Source of the DNA: Carnegiea gigantea
Lineage: Eukaryota; Streptophyta; Magnoliopsida; Caryophyllales; Cactaceae
Assembly (NCBI GenBank): GCA_029747015.1
Contig: JAKOGI010000349.1
Span: 462,501 to 526,500 of the forward strand
DNA length: 64,000 nucleotides
Reading direction: 5' to 3'
Part shown: one piece after another, positions 11,448 to 21,484 of the stretch
Position numbering within the stretch: position 1 is the stretch's first letter
How the letters are laid out: every line of letters starts with the position of its first letter
Translations under genes and position numbers: made by a program
The notes under the pieces: model-generated
Told to the model about the DNA's origin: nothing
Databases searched by the model: none
The model's input: the letters and a program-made list of their open reading frames with translations, nothing else

Positions 11448-12470
11448 ATGCCCACTGTGGACCTATACGAAGGGACCATAGACCTAGAAGAGAACTTAGG
11501 GGTGTACAAGACACAGATGTGCGTCCAAGAAGTGGACGGCTGGGCGTATTACCTATACTTCCCTGCTATCCTAAAAGGGGTAACACAGTCCTGGTTTAAC
11601 GGGTTGGCATCGGGAAGCGTCTCTTGCTTCCAAGACTTGGATGATAGATTTGTCAACCAATTCATCGCCAGCGAATGGAGAGGCAGACCAGCCTCCATCT
11701 TTCCAGGATTAAGCAAGGGCCACAGGAGTCCTTAGCAGATTTCGTCAAGCGCTTCCACCAGGAAGCGATCGTGATTCCAGACTTGCAAGATGGGGTAGCA
11801 TACACCTCATTTTTGAACGGCCTAAAGAGCGGACGATTCAAGTTCTATTTGGCTGAGTAGAAGGGGATCACATTAGCGGAGGCACTACGGAAGACCGCCT
11901 ACTTCATCTGTGCCGTCGAAATTTGCGCTGAAAGCACGGATGCCCCGAAGAAAGCCAAGGCCCTGGTTGACAGGAATCTGAGATGAGGGGATTGGAGGTC
12001 GAGGCTCGAAACCGTAGACCCCACTTCATCACGGACCCTAGGAGCATATTTATGGAGATGAAGAAACGCCCAATGCTGAAGATGCCCCAATCGATGACAT
12101 CGGCACCTAAATCCCACAATGCACAGAAGTATTGTGAGTTTCACGAGCAAAAAGGGCACACTACTGCTGAGTGCCGAGAGTTGAGGAAGGCCCTTTATAA
12201 GCCGGCCAATAAGGGACAGATCGACCGATTCTTAAAGAGAGGGTTGTGGTTCCTTCAGAAGGAATGCGAGCTTGTACAGCATAAACCTCGAGTGGAAGAT
12301 TGCTCCATCGAGATAGTGGCTACTATCGCCAGGAGATACACGGAAGGTATCCCTCGGTCTGCCTAGAAGGCTCAACTTCGAGGAGTACAGCAAGTTCTCA
12401 CGGCTGAACAGGGGAGCCGAGTCATAGTACCAACAATGGTGTTTAGAGGGGGAGAAGGCCCGCACTTTAC
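11448..12470 (+). pseudogene. gag polyprotein remnant (capsid and zinc knuckle)
   Basis: Structural protein that packages the element RNA. The capsid core is open at 11448-11735, with AYYLYFPAILKGVTQSWF and the FxDLDDRFVNQF-type motif of plant Gag. The frame then shifts to 11675-11860 (ESLADFVKRFHQEA), a known retrotransposon Gag signature. A stop (TAG near 11858) interrupts before LAEALRKTAYFI, and another stop precedes 11983. At about 12130-12180 YCEFHEQKGHTTAEC gives a C-x2-H-x4-H-x4-C knuckle, a form I associate with this lineage. At least one frameshift and two stops make it non-functional. Confidence 0.8.
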
Positions 12471-12479
12471 CTCCCTCCC

Positions 12480-12876
12480 CACAATAACCCGCTGGTGGTC
12501 GAGATAAAGGTGGCCAGTGCCATTGTTCGTCGAACCTTAATTGACACTGAAAGCTCGGTAGATATCATCACCTGGGACTGTTCAAAGAAACTTAAGTATC
12601 CAAGGAGAGAAATTATTCCCCTAGTACATCCCATTTTGGGTTTTGGGGGATAGGAAGTGAACCCCACTGGGATCATCTGCCCCCCACTGCACTTTGGTGA
12701 CAAGACCAAGGCAAGGAAGCTCAAAGTAGATTTCCTAGTGGTGGACATCCCCACGGCCTACAATGTTATCCTGGGAAGGCCCACTTTACACAAGGTAAAG
12801 GCTATCATCGCCTCATACCAAAGTCAACTTCAATACAAGGCTAACAACAGGAGCATTGGCAAGCTGCAAGGGGACT
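12480..12876 (+). pseudogene. Retropepsin-like aspartic protease remnant
   Basis: The protease would process the polyprotein. The active-site region reads LIDTESSVDII (about 12538-12570), where the family has D-T-G-S-S. The catalytic triad glycine is replaced by glutamate, which should abolish activity. The flap and C-terminal landmarks (NPTGIICPPLHFG, VDFLVVDIPTAYNVILGRP, LHKVKAI) follow in order. One stop (TAG near 12651) splits the domain. The C-terminal part is open at 12657-12878. Confidence 0.8.
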
Positions 12877-13112
12877 AATGAATAGCTTAAGAATGCTATC
12901 TTGTCAGTATCTGGCCACTGGTGGAATGATCAGCCGAGTGTGGACCGGCCGACCCCCGCCCTCGGACAAAAGGACGCCGACTGTACCACCTAATCCTGCT
13001 GAAACGCTAGTAATGCACACACTAGTTTCAGCAGAGCCCGAGCGGCCACGTCCGAAAGCCATCGATGGCGTCGAAGAGGTGCCTCTGGAAGGTGAATGTC
13101 CGAAGCGGACGG
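12877..13112 (+). pseudogene. PR-RT linker of pol, left part before the MITE
   Basis: Open on the plus strand from 12878 and rich in Pro, Glu and Arg. It ends in the conserved Tat linker (GECPKRTV), where the MITE begins. Continuing through the MITE gives an artefactual tail to 13249. The pol frame picks up on the far side at 13702 with QLGRVMEASIRHSL. Confidence 0.65.
13105..13112. repeat. Left 8-bp target duplication of the pol MITE
   Basis: GCGGACGG immediately left of the MITE; partner GTGGACGG at 13694-13701. The single difference is C to T in a CpG. Confidence 0.75.
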
Positions 13113-13693
13113 TAGGGCTATCAAACAGGCTAGGTCGGGTCGAATTCGTATTTATGTCAAACTCAAACAGGTTGAGAAATCCTCGACCTAAACCTAGCCC
13201 GCTTCTTAAACGGGTTGAAAACATTGACATGGACCCGTTTATTTTTTAAACGGTTGACCTGAAATTGACCATTAACCCATTTAATATAAATGGGTCATAT
13301 TTAGGTTATCCGGTTACCTATTTACTTGTTTTATATTTTGATTAAAATATGATTATCAAGCATTATAAATTAATGCAACAATTGTCTATGATTCACAAGA
13401 ATCATAATCACAAAACAAATATCAACTTTATTAAACCCTATGTTTTCACAATTCCCCCAAAAAGAAGATAGTAATTGGATAAACTAATCAACTTATTTAA
13501 TCCATTTAATTAAACAGATTAAATAGGTATTTTTTTGTGTCAAAATTCTCAACCTGAACCTAACCCATTTAATTAAACGGGTTAAATGTGTCAACTCATT
13601 TAATTAAACGGGTTGAAAATCTTCACCCAAAGCCGCTTAATTTCGTGTTTGGTTCGAGTCAATATTTGTGTTGGGTTAACTTTTAATGGCCTA
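13113..13693. mobile_element. hAT-type MITE inserted in pol
   Basis: A 581-bp non-coding element. The left end reads TAGGGCTATCAAACAGG and the right end, read on the minus strand, TAGGCCATTAAAAG, an imperfect inverted repeat of the plant hAT TAGGGsTGTCAAA type. Flanking 8-bp repeats GCGGACGG/GTGGACGG match the hAT target-duplication length. The interior consists of degenerate ACGGGTT/GGGTCGG words, for example AAACGGGTTGAAAA near 13208 and 13600. The pol reading frame stops on one side and resumes in phase on the other once the element and one duplication are discounted. It has no transposase and would depend on an autonomous hAT. Confidence 0.8.
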
Positions 13694-14640
13694 GTGGACG
13701 GTCCAGCTGGGCCGGGTGATGGAGGCCTCTATCCGACATTCCTTGATCGAGCTCCTATAGGAGTACCAGGATGTTTTCGCCTTCGGCCCTGAGGAGATGC
13801 CCGGTATTGATCCCACTATAATGGAACACAAGCTGAACATGGATCCCACTCACAAACCAGTCATCCAAAAGAAGAGACACATGGGTCATGAGGGGGCCAC
13901 GACGGCCACTACCGCGGTACAGAAGCCATTGGAAGTGGGTTTCGTTCGAGAATGCCAATACCCTGAGTGGATCTCGAGCGTTGTACTTGTTAAAAAACCT
14001 GACGGGACTTGGAGGATGTGTGTGGATTTCACCAACTTAAACAAAGCGTGCCTAAAAGATAGCTAACCTTCCCAAAAATCGACAAGCTAATGGATGCCAT
14101 GATCAGGCATGCCCTGCTGAGCTTCATGGACACATTCTCAGGTTACCACTAGATACCTCTATGTCGCGATAATTAAGAGAAGACCGCGCTCGTAATCAAC
14201 TGAGGCCTACATTGCTATAACATAATGCCCTTTGGGTTAAAGAACACGAGGGCTATGTACCAACGGTTGGTAAATAAACTATTCGAACCCCTCATCGAGG
14301 GGACAGTGGAGGTATACATGGATGATATGATAGTAAATAGCTTGCTCGACACTTAGCACGACCAAGATCTACAGAAGACGCTTGATATCCTTCGGACGTT
14401 CGTTATGAAACTTAACCCGAAGAAGTGTGCGTTTGGAGTCCGATCGGGTAAGTTCCTTGCATTCATGATCAGCAGCTGGGGCAGAGAGGCCAATCTCGAC
14501 AAAATCCAAGCAGTGCTAGACATGAAGCCACTGCGTAACATCGAAGAAGTCCAATAGCTGATGGGGTGTGTCGCAGCCTTAGGGCGTTTTATGTTTAGGT
14601 CCGCCAACAAATATCAACCTTTCTTCCGAGTCCTATGAAG
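13694..14640 (+). pseudogene. Reverse transcriptase domain of the Tat element, degenerate
   Basis: Copies element RNA into cDNA. After the MITE the pol frame resumes (QLGRVMEASIRHSL), and a clean stretch at 13797-14066 starts with the lineage motif MPGIDPTIMEHKLN and contains VLVKKPDGTWRMCVDFTNLN. Downstream pieces in shifting frames give SFMDTFSGY (first catalytic Asp, about 14125), MPFGLKN (about 14226), and VYMDDMIV (about 14312-14335), the second catalytic motif as YMDD rather than the more common YVDD. LNPKKCAFGV and GKFLAFM follow. Stops occur just after 14064 and at about 14355, 14555 and 14637, so no active enzyme is possible. Confidence 0.85.
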
Positions 14641-15560
14641 GCGTGCCAATTTCATTTGGGACAAGGAAGCCGATGAAGCCTTTCAGGCGCTCAAAACATA
14701 CTTCGTTCATTTACCGAAGATAGCTAGTCCCCTCCCTGGGGAGATGCTACTACTGTACCTGGCCGTCTCAAAATAGGCTATAAGTGTGGTTCTGGTATTG
14801 AAGAGAGTCAAAGAGTAGACCCAATTTATGATGTAAGTTACGCTTTAGCAGGGGCCGAGGTGAATTATCCTCTCATTGAGAAGTTCACCTACATGCTGGT
14901 GATGGCTAGCCGGAAGTTGCGGCCTTACTTTGAGGCACATAAAGTGACTGTCCAACTGATCAGCCCCTGAAAAATGTGCTTCAAAGGCTAGACGCTTCGG
15001 GACGGCTCTTGAAGTGGGTGGTAGAGTTGTCCCAGTATGACCTCATCTTTGAGTCGCCGTAGGCCATTAAGGCCCAGGCACTAGTAGACTTCTTGGCTGA
15101 AAGCGCCAACGTATCTATAGATACCAGCTTGCCTTCCCGATCCCAGAATCTTTATATGGACAACTCGCCCACTAAAGATGGTAGTGGCGCCGACCTAATT
15201 ATTGATAGCCCCCAAGGAGAGCGACATGAGCATGCCTTAAAGTCCATGTTCAAAGAATCAAACAATGAAGTTGAGTATAAAGCTTTGATAGCGGGCGTAG
15301 AGCTACATTATACCGTAGGGGCAGACTCAGTCCGAGCGTTTTCAGACTCTCAGCTCGTTATTAGCTAGCTTAACGGGGAGTACGAAGTGAAGGGTGACAC
15401 TATGCAACCTACGTCCGACGGGTCCGCGAAGCCACAAAGCTACTGAAGCATTTCTCAATAACTAACATACCTCGATCGGAGAACTGGCAAGCTGATACAT
15501 TATCAAAGCTGGCCAGTTCTCCTGAGGACAAGAAGCCAAAAATCCAAGGGGAGACTTTTA
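14641..15560 (+). pseudogene. RNase H regions of the Tat element, degenerate
   Basis: RNase H removes RNA from the RNA/DNA hybrid. The RT-linked part near 14645-14800 reads FIWDKEADEAFQALK and LYLAVSK, then a stop and a frameshift. A second RNase H-like block is open at 15093-15368. It contains LYMDNS (position of the first acidic residue), GSGADLIIDSP, SNNEVEYKALIAGVEL (conserved Glu) and AFSDSQLVIS (conserved Asp). Two RNase H-like segments in tandem fit the additional archaeal-type RNase H of Tat elements, though I cannot classify them by eye. Stops at about 14776, 14817 and 15368 break it. Confidence 0.75.
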
Positions 15561-15599
15561 CGGAGAGAAGCATTAACCCTCATGAGGTACTACGGCTGG

Positions 15600-16816
15600 A
15601 TAAGAGTTCAACACGAATGGATCCCATACGAGCGTACCTGGCCGACGGCACGTTACTCCTGGGCTCCAAGGAGGTCGCTCGCATAAAGAGACGGGTGAAT
15701 TGGTTCATATTATATGATGGGATCTTATACAAGCGATCTTATGCACGGTCGCTGCTACGCTGCGTAACTCCCGAGATGGGGAGGAAGATACTGGAAGAGT
15801 TACAAGAAGGAGTATGTAGTTCTCACACTGGTGGCCGCGCCTTAACGGTCACGGCGATACGAACTGGCTATTATACTAGCCTTTCTTACGACAAGCGCCA
15901 AAAGTTCACCACCATCCAGTGACAGTCCACCACACCCTTGGCGCCGATCATTAGTCCCTTACTATTTGCTACTTAAGGTATGGACATATTCAGACCATTC
16001 CCCAAGGCCATGGGTCAACAAAAATACCTCTTTGTCGTCGTGGATTACTTCACCAAGTGGATTGAAGCTGAGGCTGTCACCTCTATTATCGCGGCAGAAG
16101 TCTGAAAGTTTATTTGGAAAAATATTATCACCCACTTCGGTGCTCCCCGAGCGATGCTCTTTGACAACGGGCGGTAATTCAACACGATGAAAGTCATCGA
16201 GTACCTTAACACGGTGAAAGTCAAGCTCGGTTCAACCATGTCGTGCATCCTCAGACGAATGGCCAGGCTGAGGCCGTAAACAAGGTCAAACCTGCATGGC
16301 CTACAGATGAAGCTAGATGAAGCAAAGGGCAAATGGGCCGAAGAACTATACGACATCTTATGGTCAATCTGCATGATCAAGAAGACTGCAATAGGAGAAA
16401 CCCCGTTCATGTTGACATATGTGTTGGAGGTTCTGCTGCCTGTCGAAGTAACGCTCCACACACATCACCTTACCACGTTTCAAGAAGAACTTAACAACGC
16501 AACACTCTGAGAAGCTATTGACCTCCTTCCCTCTGTTCGAGGTGACTTACTCCTCCAAGAGGCACTCTACAAGCTCCGCATCGCACAGCTCCATGACTGC
16601 ACCATCAAACTCCACCCCATTAAGGTCGGGGATCCTGTCCTTCCCTGTACAGAAGCTGTGGAACGCACAGGAGAGCACGGAAAGCTCACAGCAAATTGGG
16701 AAGGCCCATACGAAGTAACAGATCGAGCACGACCGTGTACATATCGTCTAGAGACTTCTGAAGGCATCCCCATCCCGAGAACCTGGCATAGCAGCAATCT
16801 GCGGAAGTACTATTAG
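15600..16816 (+). pseudogene. Integrase of the Tat element, degenerate
   Basis: Integrase inserts cDNA into the genome. The N-terminal part (15617-15922) keeps LYKRSY and HTGGRALTVTAIRTGYY, but the Cys pair of the HHCC zinc site is not seen. Core motifs follow in broken frames: VVVDYFTKWIEAEA (about 16033-16074, first Asp), LFDNGR (about 16150, second Asp) and HPQTNGQAEAV (about 16239-16278, the Glu). Stops interrupt near 15921, 16104 and 16176. The C-terminus reads GKLTANWEGPYEV, a chromodomain-free ending typical of the lineage, and closes with SSNLRKYY and TAG at 16814-16816. Confidence 0.85.
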
Positions 16817-16920
16817 TAGCGATTTTTTCTCTATGAAAAGCTTGATGCCTATATACTTGTGTTTTTCTCCAATAAATACAATAGCTGCAGAGGCCATTTT
16901 GAGCCCGTCCAACTCTTCTA
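16817..16920. other. Spacer between pol and minisatellite
   Basis: Short AT-richer spacer after the integrase stop. No open frame, motif or repeat is seen. Confidence 0.5.
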
Positions 16921-17466
16921 TTAAGTGCGGCCTAGGGGCCTGTCGCTATACCTTTTAGCCCCCAAAAGGGGGGCTAAGGGTCCTCAAGCACAACCCTATG
17001 GCTGGTCGCTATACCTTTTAGCCCCCAAAAGGGGCTAAGGGGTCCTAAGTAGGACGTAAGGGCCGGTCGCTATACCTTTATCCTGCAAAAGGGGCTAAGG
17101 ATCCCCGAGCATGGCCTAGGGGCGGGTTGCTATACCTTTTAGCCCCCAAAAGGGGATAAGAGTCTTCAAGCACGGCCTAGGGGCTAGTCGCTATATCATT
17201 TAGCCCCCAAAAGGGGCTAAGGGTTCCTCAGCACAGCTTAAGGGTCAGTCGCTATACCTTTAGCCTCCAAAAGGGGCTAAGGGTCCTCGAATACGGCCTA
17301 GGGGCTGGTCGCTATACCATTTAGTCCATCAATAGGGGCTAAGGGTTCCTAAGCACACCCTAAGGGCCGGTTGCCATACCTTTAGCCCCCATAAGGTGCT
17401 AAGGGCCCCCGAGCATGACCTAGGGGTCAGTCGCTATACCATTTAGTCCCCCAAAAGGGGCAAAGA
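16921..17466. repeat. Minisatellite block 1 (~61-bp unit, ~9 copies)
   Basis: Nine units of the form GGTCGCTATACCTTTTAGCC / CCCAAAAGGGGCTAAGGGTC / CTCAAGCACGGCCTAGGGGC. GGTCGCTATACC-type anchors lie at about 16942, 17003, 17064, 17124, 17186, 17246, 17306, 17367 and 17428. Each unit holds a palindrome (TTTTAGCCCC / GGGGCTAA) able to form a hairpin. It lies in the 3' untranslated part of the element, downstream of pol. Confidence 0.93.
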
Positions 17467-17727
17467 ATTGTTACACTTTATCTAATCCCCGTACAGAAAG
17501 CGTCACTCTTCACTTGCTGTTTCCCTTAGGGGCCAAGGTCCTACGAAGCACCAGCAATAGAGAGTACACAGAGACAAGCGAAATAAGTGAAGAAGTAAAT
17601 GACAAGGTCGAGAATTTCATTGCAAAAATTTAGAGATTTCATTAGATAAAAAGAAGTACAAACACCAATGAAGGGCCAGTAGGCTGAAAGCAAAAAAGGA
17701 CAAGAAGCAAGCAAAGGACTCTATACA
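17467..17727. other. Spacer before antisense ORF A
   Basis: Between the minisatellite and the C-terminal end of antisense ORF A. It contains TTTCATTAGATAAAAAGAAG near 17637, which has counterparts before the B and C ORF ends (21367 and 50168). In the antisense direction it would be the 3' untranslated region. Confidence 0.45.
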
Positions 17728-20306
17728 TCAAACGTTTGGATCCTCATCATTATTGCTGTCCGCCTGCTCCTCGTCATCATGGCCTTCACCATCAGAAGTC
17801 GCTGCCCCACTGTCCAAAGGCGTGGTCTCCTTGTTGCCCAGGTCATCTTTATCAGTCGCCGACGGGGTGAAGTCCACCAGCTCTAGATTTCGATCCTCGG
17901 CCTGGGCTTGACGACGATCCTCCACGTACTTGACTTACGCCTCGAAATAGCCCTCTTAGGGGAAAGCATCAGGAGCCAAGACCACCAAGAGTTCCTGAAA
18001 AAACTTCGTATGGTCCTCATGGCCCCGCCAGTAGCCCTGATGCTCGGCCTTGGCCACTTTCTCAGCCCCTGCCGCGATCTCGGCCTCCACCTTAGAACGG
18101 GCCTCTTCCAGTTGGCGCTATAGGTATCCTTTCCCAACTTCCAAGGCCTCTTTCTCTTTTTTCACCTTCTCTCGGCGGTGTTTGTACTTGCTGCAGAATC
18201 TTTCAATTTCTGGCGCTCTGCTTGGACATCGAGGATTCGTCCCTCCAGGATCGAAACGGGCGGAGTCGATCCTACGACCTTTAGTGCCTGAGCAGATGCC
18301 TGGCGAAACACTCTATAGGACAAGCTAAAGAGAAAATAAGTAATAAAGAGGAAAGAAGCGGAGAAAGGCTCATCCTTACCTCAGCAATGGCCACCTGCTC
18401 CTCGGTAACCTTGAATGGTACCGCCAAGCCAGAAGGGGCCAGAGCCTAGGACGTACTCAAACCCTCTAACAAAGTATACTTGTAGGGGAGATCAGCCACC
18501 AAGAAGTCCATAGCCGGGGCCTGGCTATTCAAGGAGGGCTCCCCAACGGCCCGTACAGCCCCTTGCTGGCTTTCTTGGGAGTCGCCCGCAGCAAGTGATC
18601 CCAGGGCCTCGTTGAAGGCCGAAGGCCTCCTAGACCATCAGTGTGAGTTGCCTTTTGAAGGAGGGGGCTCAACCCTTAGAGGGGTGGGGGCCGAAGCCAC
18701 AGCTGCATCTTGTCCTTCATCAACATGCAGGTGCTTACGTGTATCCGCGTGAGGAAGGTTCAGGGAGACCGCGGGAGGCTTCCGGCAACAAGGTGCCAAC
18801 TTTGATGCCTGTAAAAAAAAGGAATAAGGAAGTAAGTTGACACTGATTCAACACTTTTTGTTCACAAGAAGTCACCACGCAACCAATAGACAGACATTCC
18901 TTGCCTGCGTCTCAACGTGTCGATACCTTTCCTCTTCATGGTGTCTTTCATTCTCCGCCGCTATTTCCTACTCAATTGCCTGCCCGCTCTCGAAGGGAAA
19001 AAGTATCTCCCACACTTGCCACGCACAAGGCAAAAGGAAAGTCAGGTCATAACCAAAGAAAAAACTGGACAAAGAAGGGACGTCAAGTACCCTTAGAATA
19101 ATTCTTAAGGATGAGGAGGCCTGTGGGGGCAAGAAAAAAGTCGTTCTCGAAGTACGATAGCTTAGGGAGCCAATTGAAAGGCTTCCTATTGCTCGACTTG
19201 ATTTGCTTACGCTTGGGCTCCTTGCCTGCATCCACTATCTAGGACATGAAGGATGGGATCACCTCTGGACGATCATCTTCCTGTAAGTAATACTGAAAAT
19301 AGCGGGCGGTCTTAGTCTCCTTTGCAGTCGGCTCCGAGAATGGGCTGCGGACCAACTTCTCGTCATTCCAATCCTGGAGATTCCCCTAACCTGCCTCTCG
19401 GCGGATGAAAAGGAAGTGATACTTCAAGTTTTTTACTTTGGACTTCCTTTCAATGGCCGTCATGAAGCCCTTTTTATTATTAAAGCAATACCACCCAAGG
19501 TCCCCGGTCTCACTGAGAGCGTTATAGACCGTATGAACCAACCCGAACGCGCGACCCATACAAGCTAACCTATGTAACACGCACGTTTCCATGAAGGAAC
19601 AGATGTTACGCCAAGACATGGGCATGATCTGTGCGAGCGCTAGCTCGTACTTGCTTAGAATCTCCACAATGATCGGGTGGAGAAGAAATCTTACTCCACA
19701 GGAAAAGGCCGTGCGGTAGATCACTATACACTTGGAGGGCGGCCTATTTATGATAGCATCCGCATCTGGAATGATAAATTTATACCCAGCGGGCAGAAGG
19801 TATTTCTTCTCTAGCGTCGGCCTCTGTAAGGTGCTCACAAACTTGAGGTTAGGGAAATGAATGCTCGTCCGGTCTTGAGGGTTCGACCTTTGCGGTGCCC
19901 CTAGGAAGATCGTCCCCTTTGCGATAACCTCAGGTTGTGGCCCTTGTTGGGCCAGCCCCTCCTGGAATGGGAAGCCGATGAATGGGAGCTGGAAGAGCTG
20001 CCTTCTTCCCCCCCTCTCAGAGGAACTAATGCTAGTAGATCTAGCTTCTACGCTCAACCTACGAGAACTTGAGGCAGATGAGTAGTTACCTTCAGAAGAG
20101 CCTTCGACCATGAGCTGGTCTGGAGTCTTCAACTATGGGGTAGCCTTCGTCATTACTAGCCGGTGTTCCTATACGTCTGTCATATGGGAAACAGCAACGT
20201 CAATATCCTACGGATACATAACTTCCTCCTTAATGCTAAGGATGCTGGGGGTGGAAGAGTATTCACAACTAGACCATGAAGGGGTGCCGGGCTCACACAT
20301 CGGCAT
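17728..20306 (-). pseudogene. Antisense ORF A: putative gypsy-type transposon protein (Transposase_28-like)
   Basis: An ORF opposite to gag-pol, in the position of the additional antisense ORFs of Tat elements. The best part is 19386-20132, with a long block ending in VIYRTAFSCGVRFLLHPIIV, LSKYELALAQIMPMSWRNI and LGWYCFNNKKG. I recognise this as the plant 'putative gypsy type transposon' domain (Pfam PF04195, from memory). The N-terminus can be traced to an ATG at 20304-20306, but TAG codons interrupt it near 20208, 20169 and 20133. The C-terminal part survives in pieces to 17728 (a KVAKAEHQGYWRGHE-type stretch near 18020-18060, then an acidic tail SNNDEDPNV). Several frameshifts lie at 18140-19380. 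The biochemical function of this family is unknown to me. Confidence 0.75.
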
Positions 20307-20883
20307 GGCATAAAGGATTTTCTTAGGCTCCCTAAACTAATTATTTGGGGGAACGTACACAACCATCTGGCCATCAGTTAGGGCAGGGGGCTTGGAAACT
20401 GAAGGTGGTAGCCCTCCATCTGAGGGCCGGTTGATCTCTCAGGAATGTTTCCACTCGATGAATAGGATGAAGACATATTCAAACAATATAATACAAGATG
20501 TAACCCTCAAAGAAGGCATGGAAGCACCTACTTGTGAAAAATTAAAGAGGTTGAAGGCGAGGTTGAAGGTGGGTTGAAGGCGAAGTTGAAGATGCACACG
20601 ACCCCTTTAAAGATTCAAAGGAGAGGCCGAAGATATAATAGTGAAATTCAAACGAGAATGAAGGAGGGAGCGTAGCCGCTCCTTATAAAAAACTTATTTC
20701 TCTATCTAAGAGTGCTTGTAGACGAGTTGAAGTGACCCTCCCTAAGGAGTCCAACCACGTTTATGTAGGAGGAGAGGAAGGAACAGTGCGCCTCCCAAGG
20801 CGCTCAAAGGGCATGAACACCACTCAGTCCCCAACATGTGGCATACAAGCACATATAATCACCCTAAGGCGAGGATTCTCCAG
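20307..20883. promoter_or_regulatory. Upstream region of antisense ORF A
   Basis: The segment near 20727-20790 (GTGACCCTCCCTAAGGAGTC, then CAACCACGTTTATGTAGGAG) is clearly related to 49756-49800 (GCGACCCTCCTTGAGAAGTC, then CAACTCCATGTTTATAGAGG) upstream of antisense ORF B. TTATAAAA-type TATA candidates sit near 20683 and 49725. The shared upstream block suggests a duplicated antisense promoter or leader; promoter function is inference. Short GGTTGAAGGCG repeats occur near 20549-20590. Confidence 0.4.
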
Positions 20884-21260
20884 TACGACTTGGGGTCCAG
20901 TCCGTTTTAGCCCCCTAAAAGGGGGTAGGTGTCCCAATGGCACGGTCTAACGACCACTCGCTACACCTTTTAGCCCCTTGGCACTCAAGCTCGATCTAAT
21001 GGGCGATCGCTACGCCTTTTGCCCCCATAAGGGGCTAAGGGTACAACGGCACGGCCCAGGGGCCAGTCGCTATGCCTTTTAGCCCCTAAAAGGGGCTAGG
21101 GGTTCCTAAGCACGACCTAAGGGCCGGTCGCTATACCTTTTGCCCCCACATAGGGCTAAGGATCAAACGGCGTGGCCTGCTGGCCGATCGCTGCACCTTT
21201 TAGCCCCCAAGAGGGGCTAAGGGTTCTCGAGCGTGGCCTGGGGGTTGGTCACTATTTGCT
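20884..21260. repeat. Minisatellite block 2 (~61-bp unit, ~6 copies)
   Basis: Same unit family as block 1, more degenerate. Anchors such as GGTCGCTATACCTTTTGCCC recur near 20953, 21006, 21066, 21127 and 21188. The TAGCCCC..GGGGCTA hairpin core is kept in most units. Confidence 0.88.
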
Positions 21261-21449
21261 CAGGTGCAGCCTACAGACCGGCCGTAGCACCCATACAAAA
21301 GCATTATAGGAAAAGGGACAAAAAAGGATGATAACGAAACCAAGTCCTTATATAAAGGAATGACCTTTCATTAATATCATAGGTTATAAGACAACCTTAC
21401 AACAAGAAAAAAATAAAACAAAGAGGCAAGCTACGATAGAAACCTATGA
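21261..21449. other. Spacer downstream of antisense ORF B
   Basis: Contains GACCTTTCATTAATATCATAG near 21361, equivalent to the spacers beside antisense ORFs A and C. No gene seen. Confidence 0.4.
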
Positions 21450-21484
21450 CTACTCATCATCACTGAAAGGAGGCAGAGCATCAT
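21450..21484 (-). pseudogene. Antisense ORF B, C-terminal end (separated by the array)
   Basis: Minus strand reads DALPPFSDDE and a TAG stop (21450-21452). The rest of the ORF lies beyond the 27.8-kb array at 49280-49697, where the minus strand ends ENSELSD at the array edge. The two halves are in phase once one 5-bp duplication is discounted. The ending matches antisense ORF C (IPLPSYDSDE, stop). Confidence 0.75.
21480..21484. repeat. Left target duplication of the LARD array
   Basis: ATCAT left of the array; GTCAC (49280-49284) right of it. Three of five bases match and both differences are transitions. The length and the reading frame of antisense ORF B support it more than the identity does. 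Confidence 0.5.
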
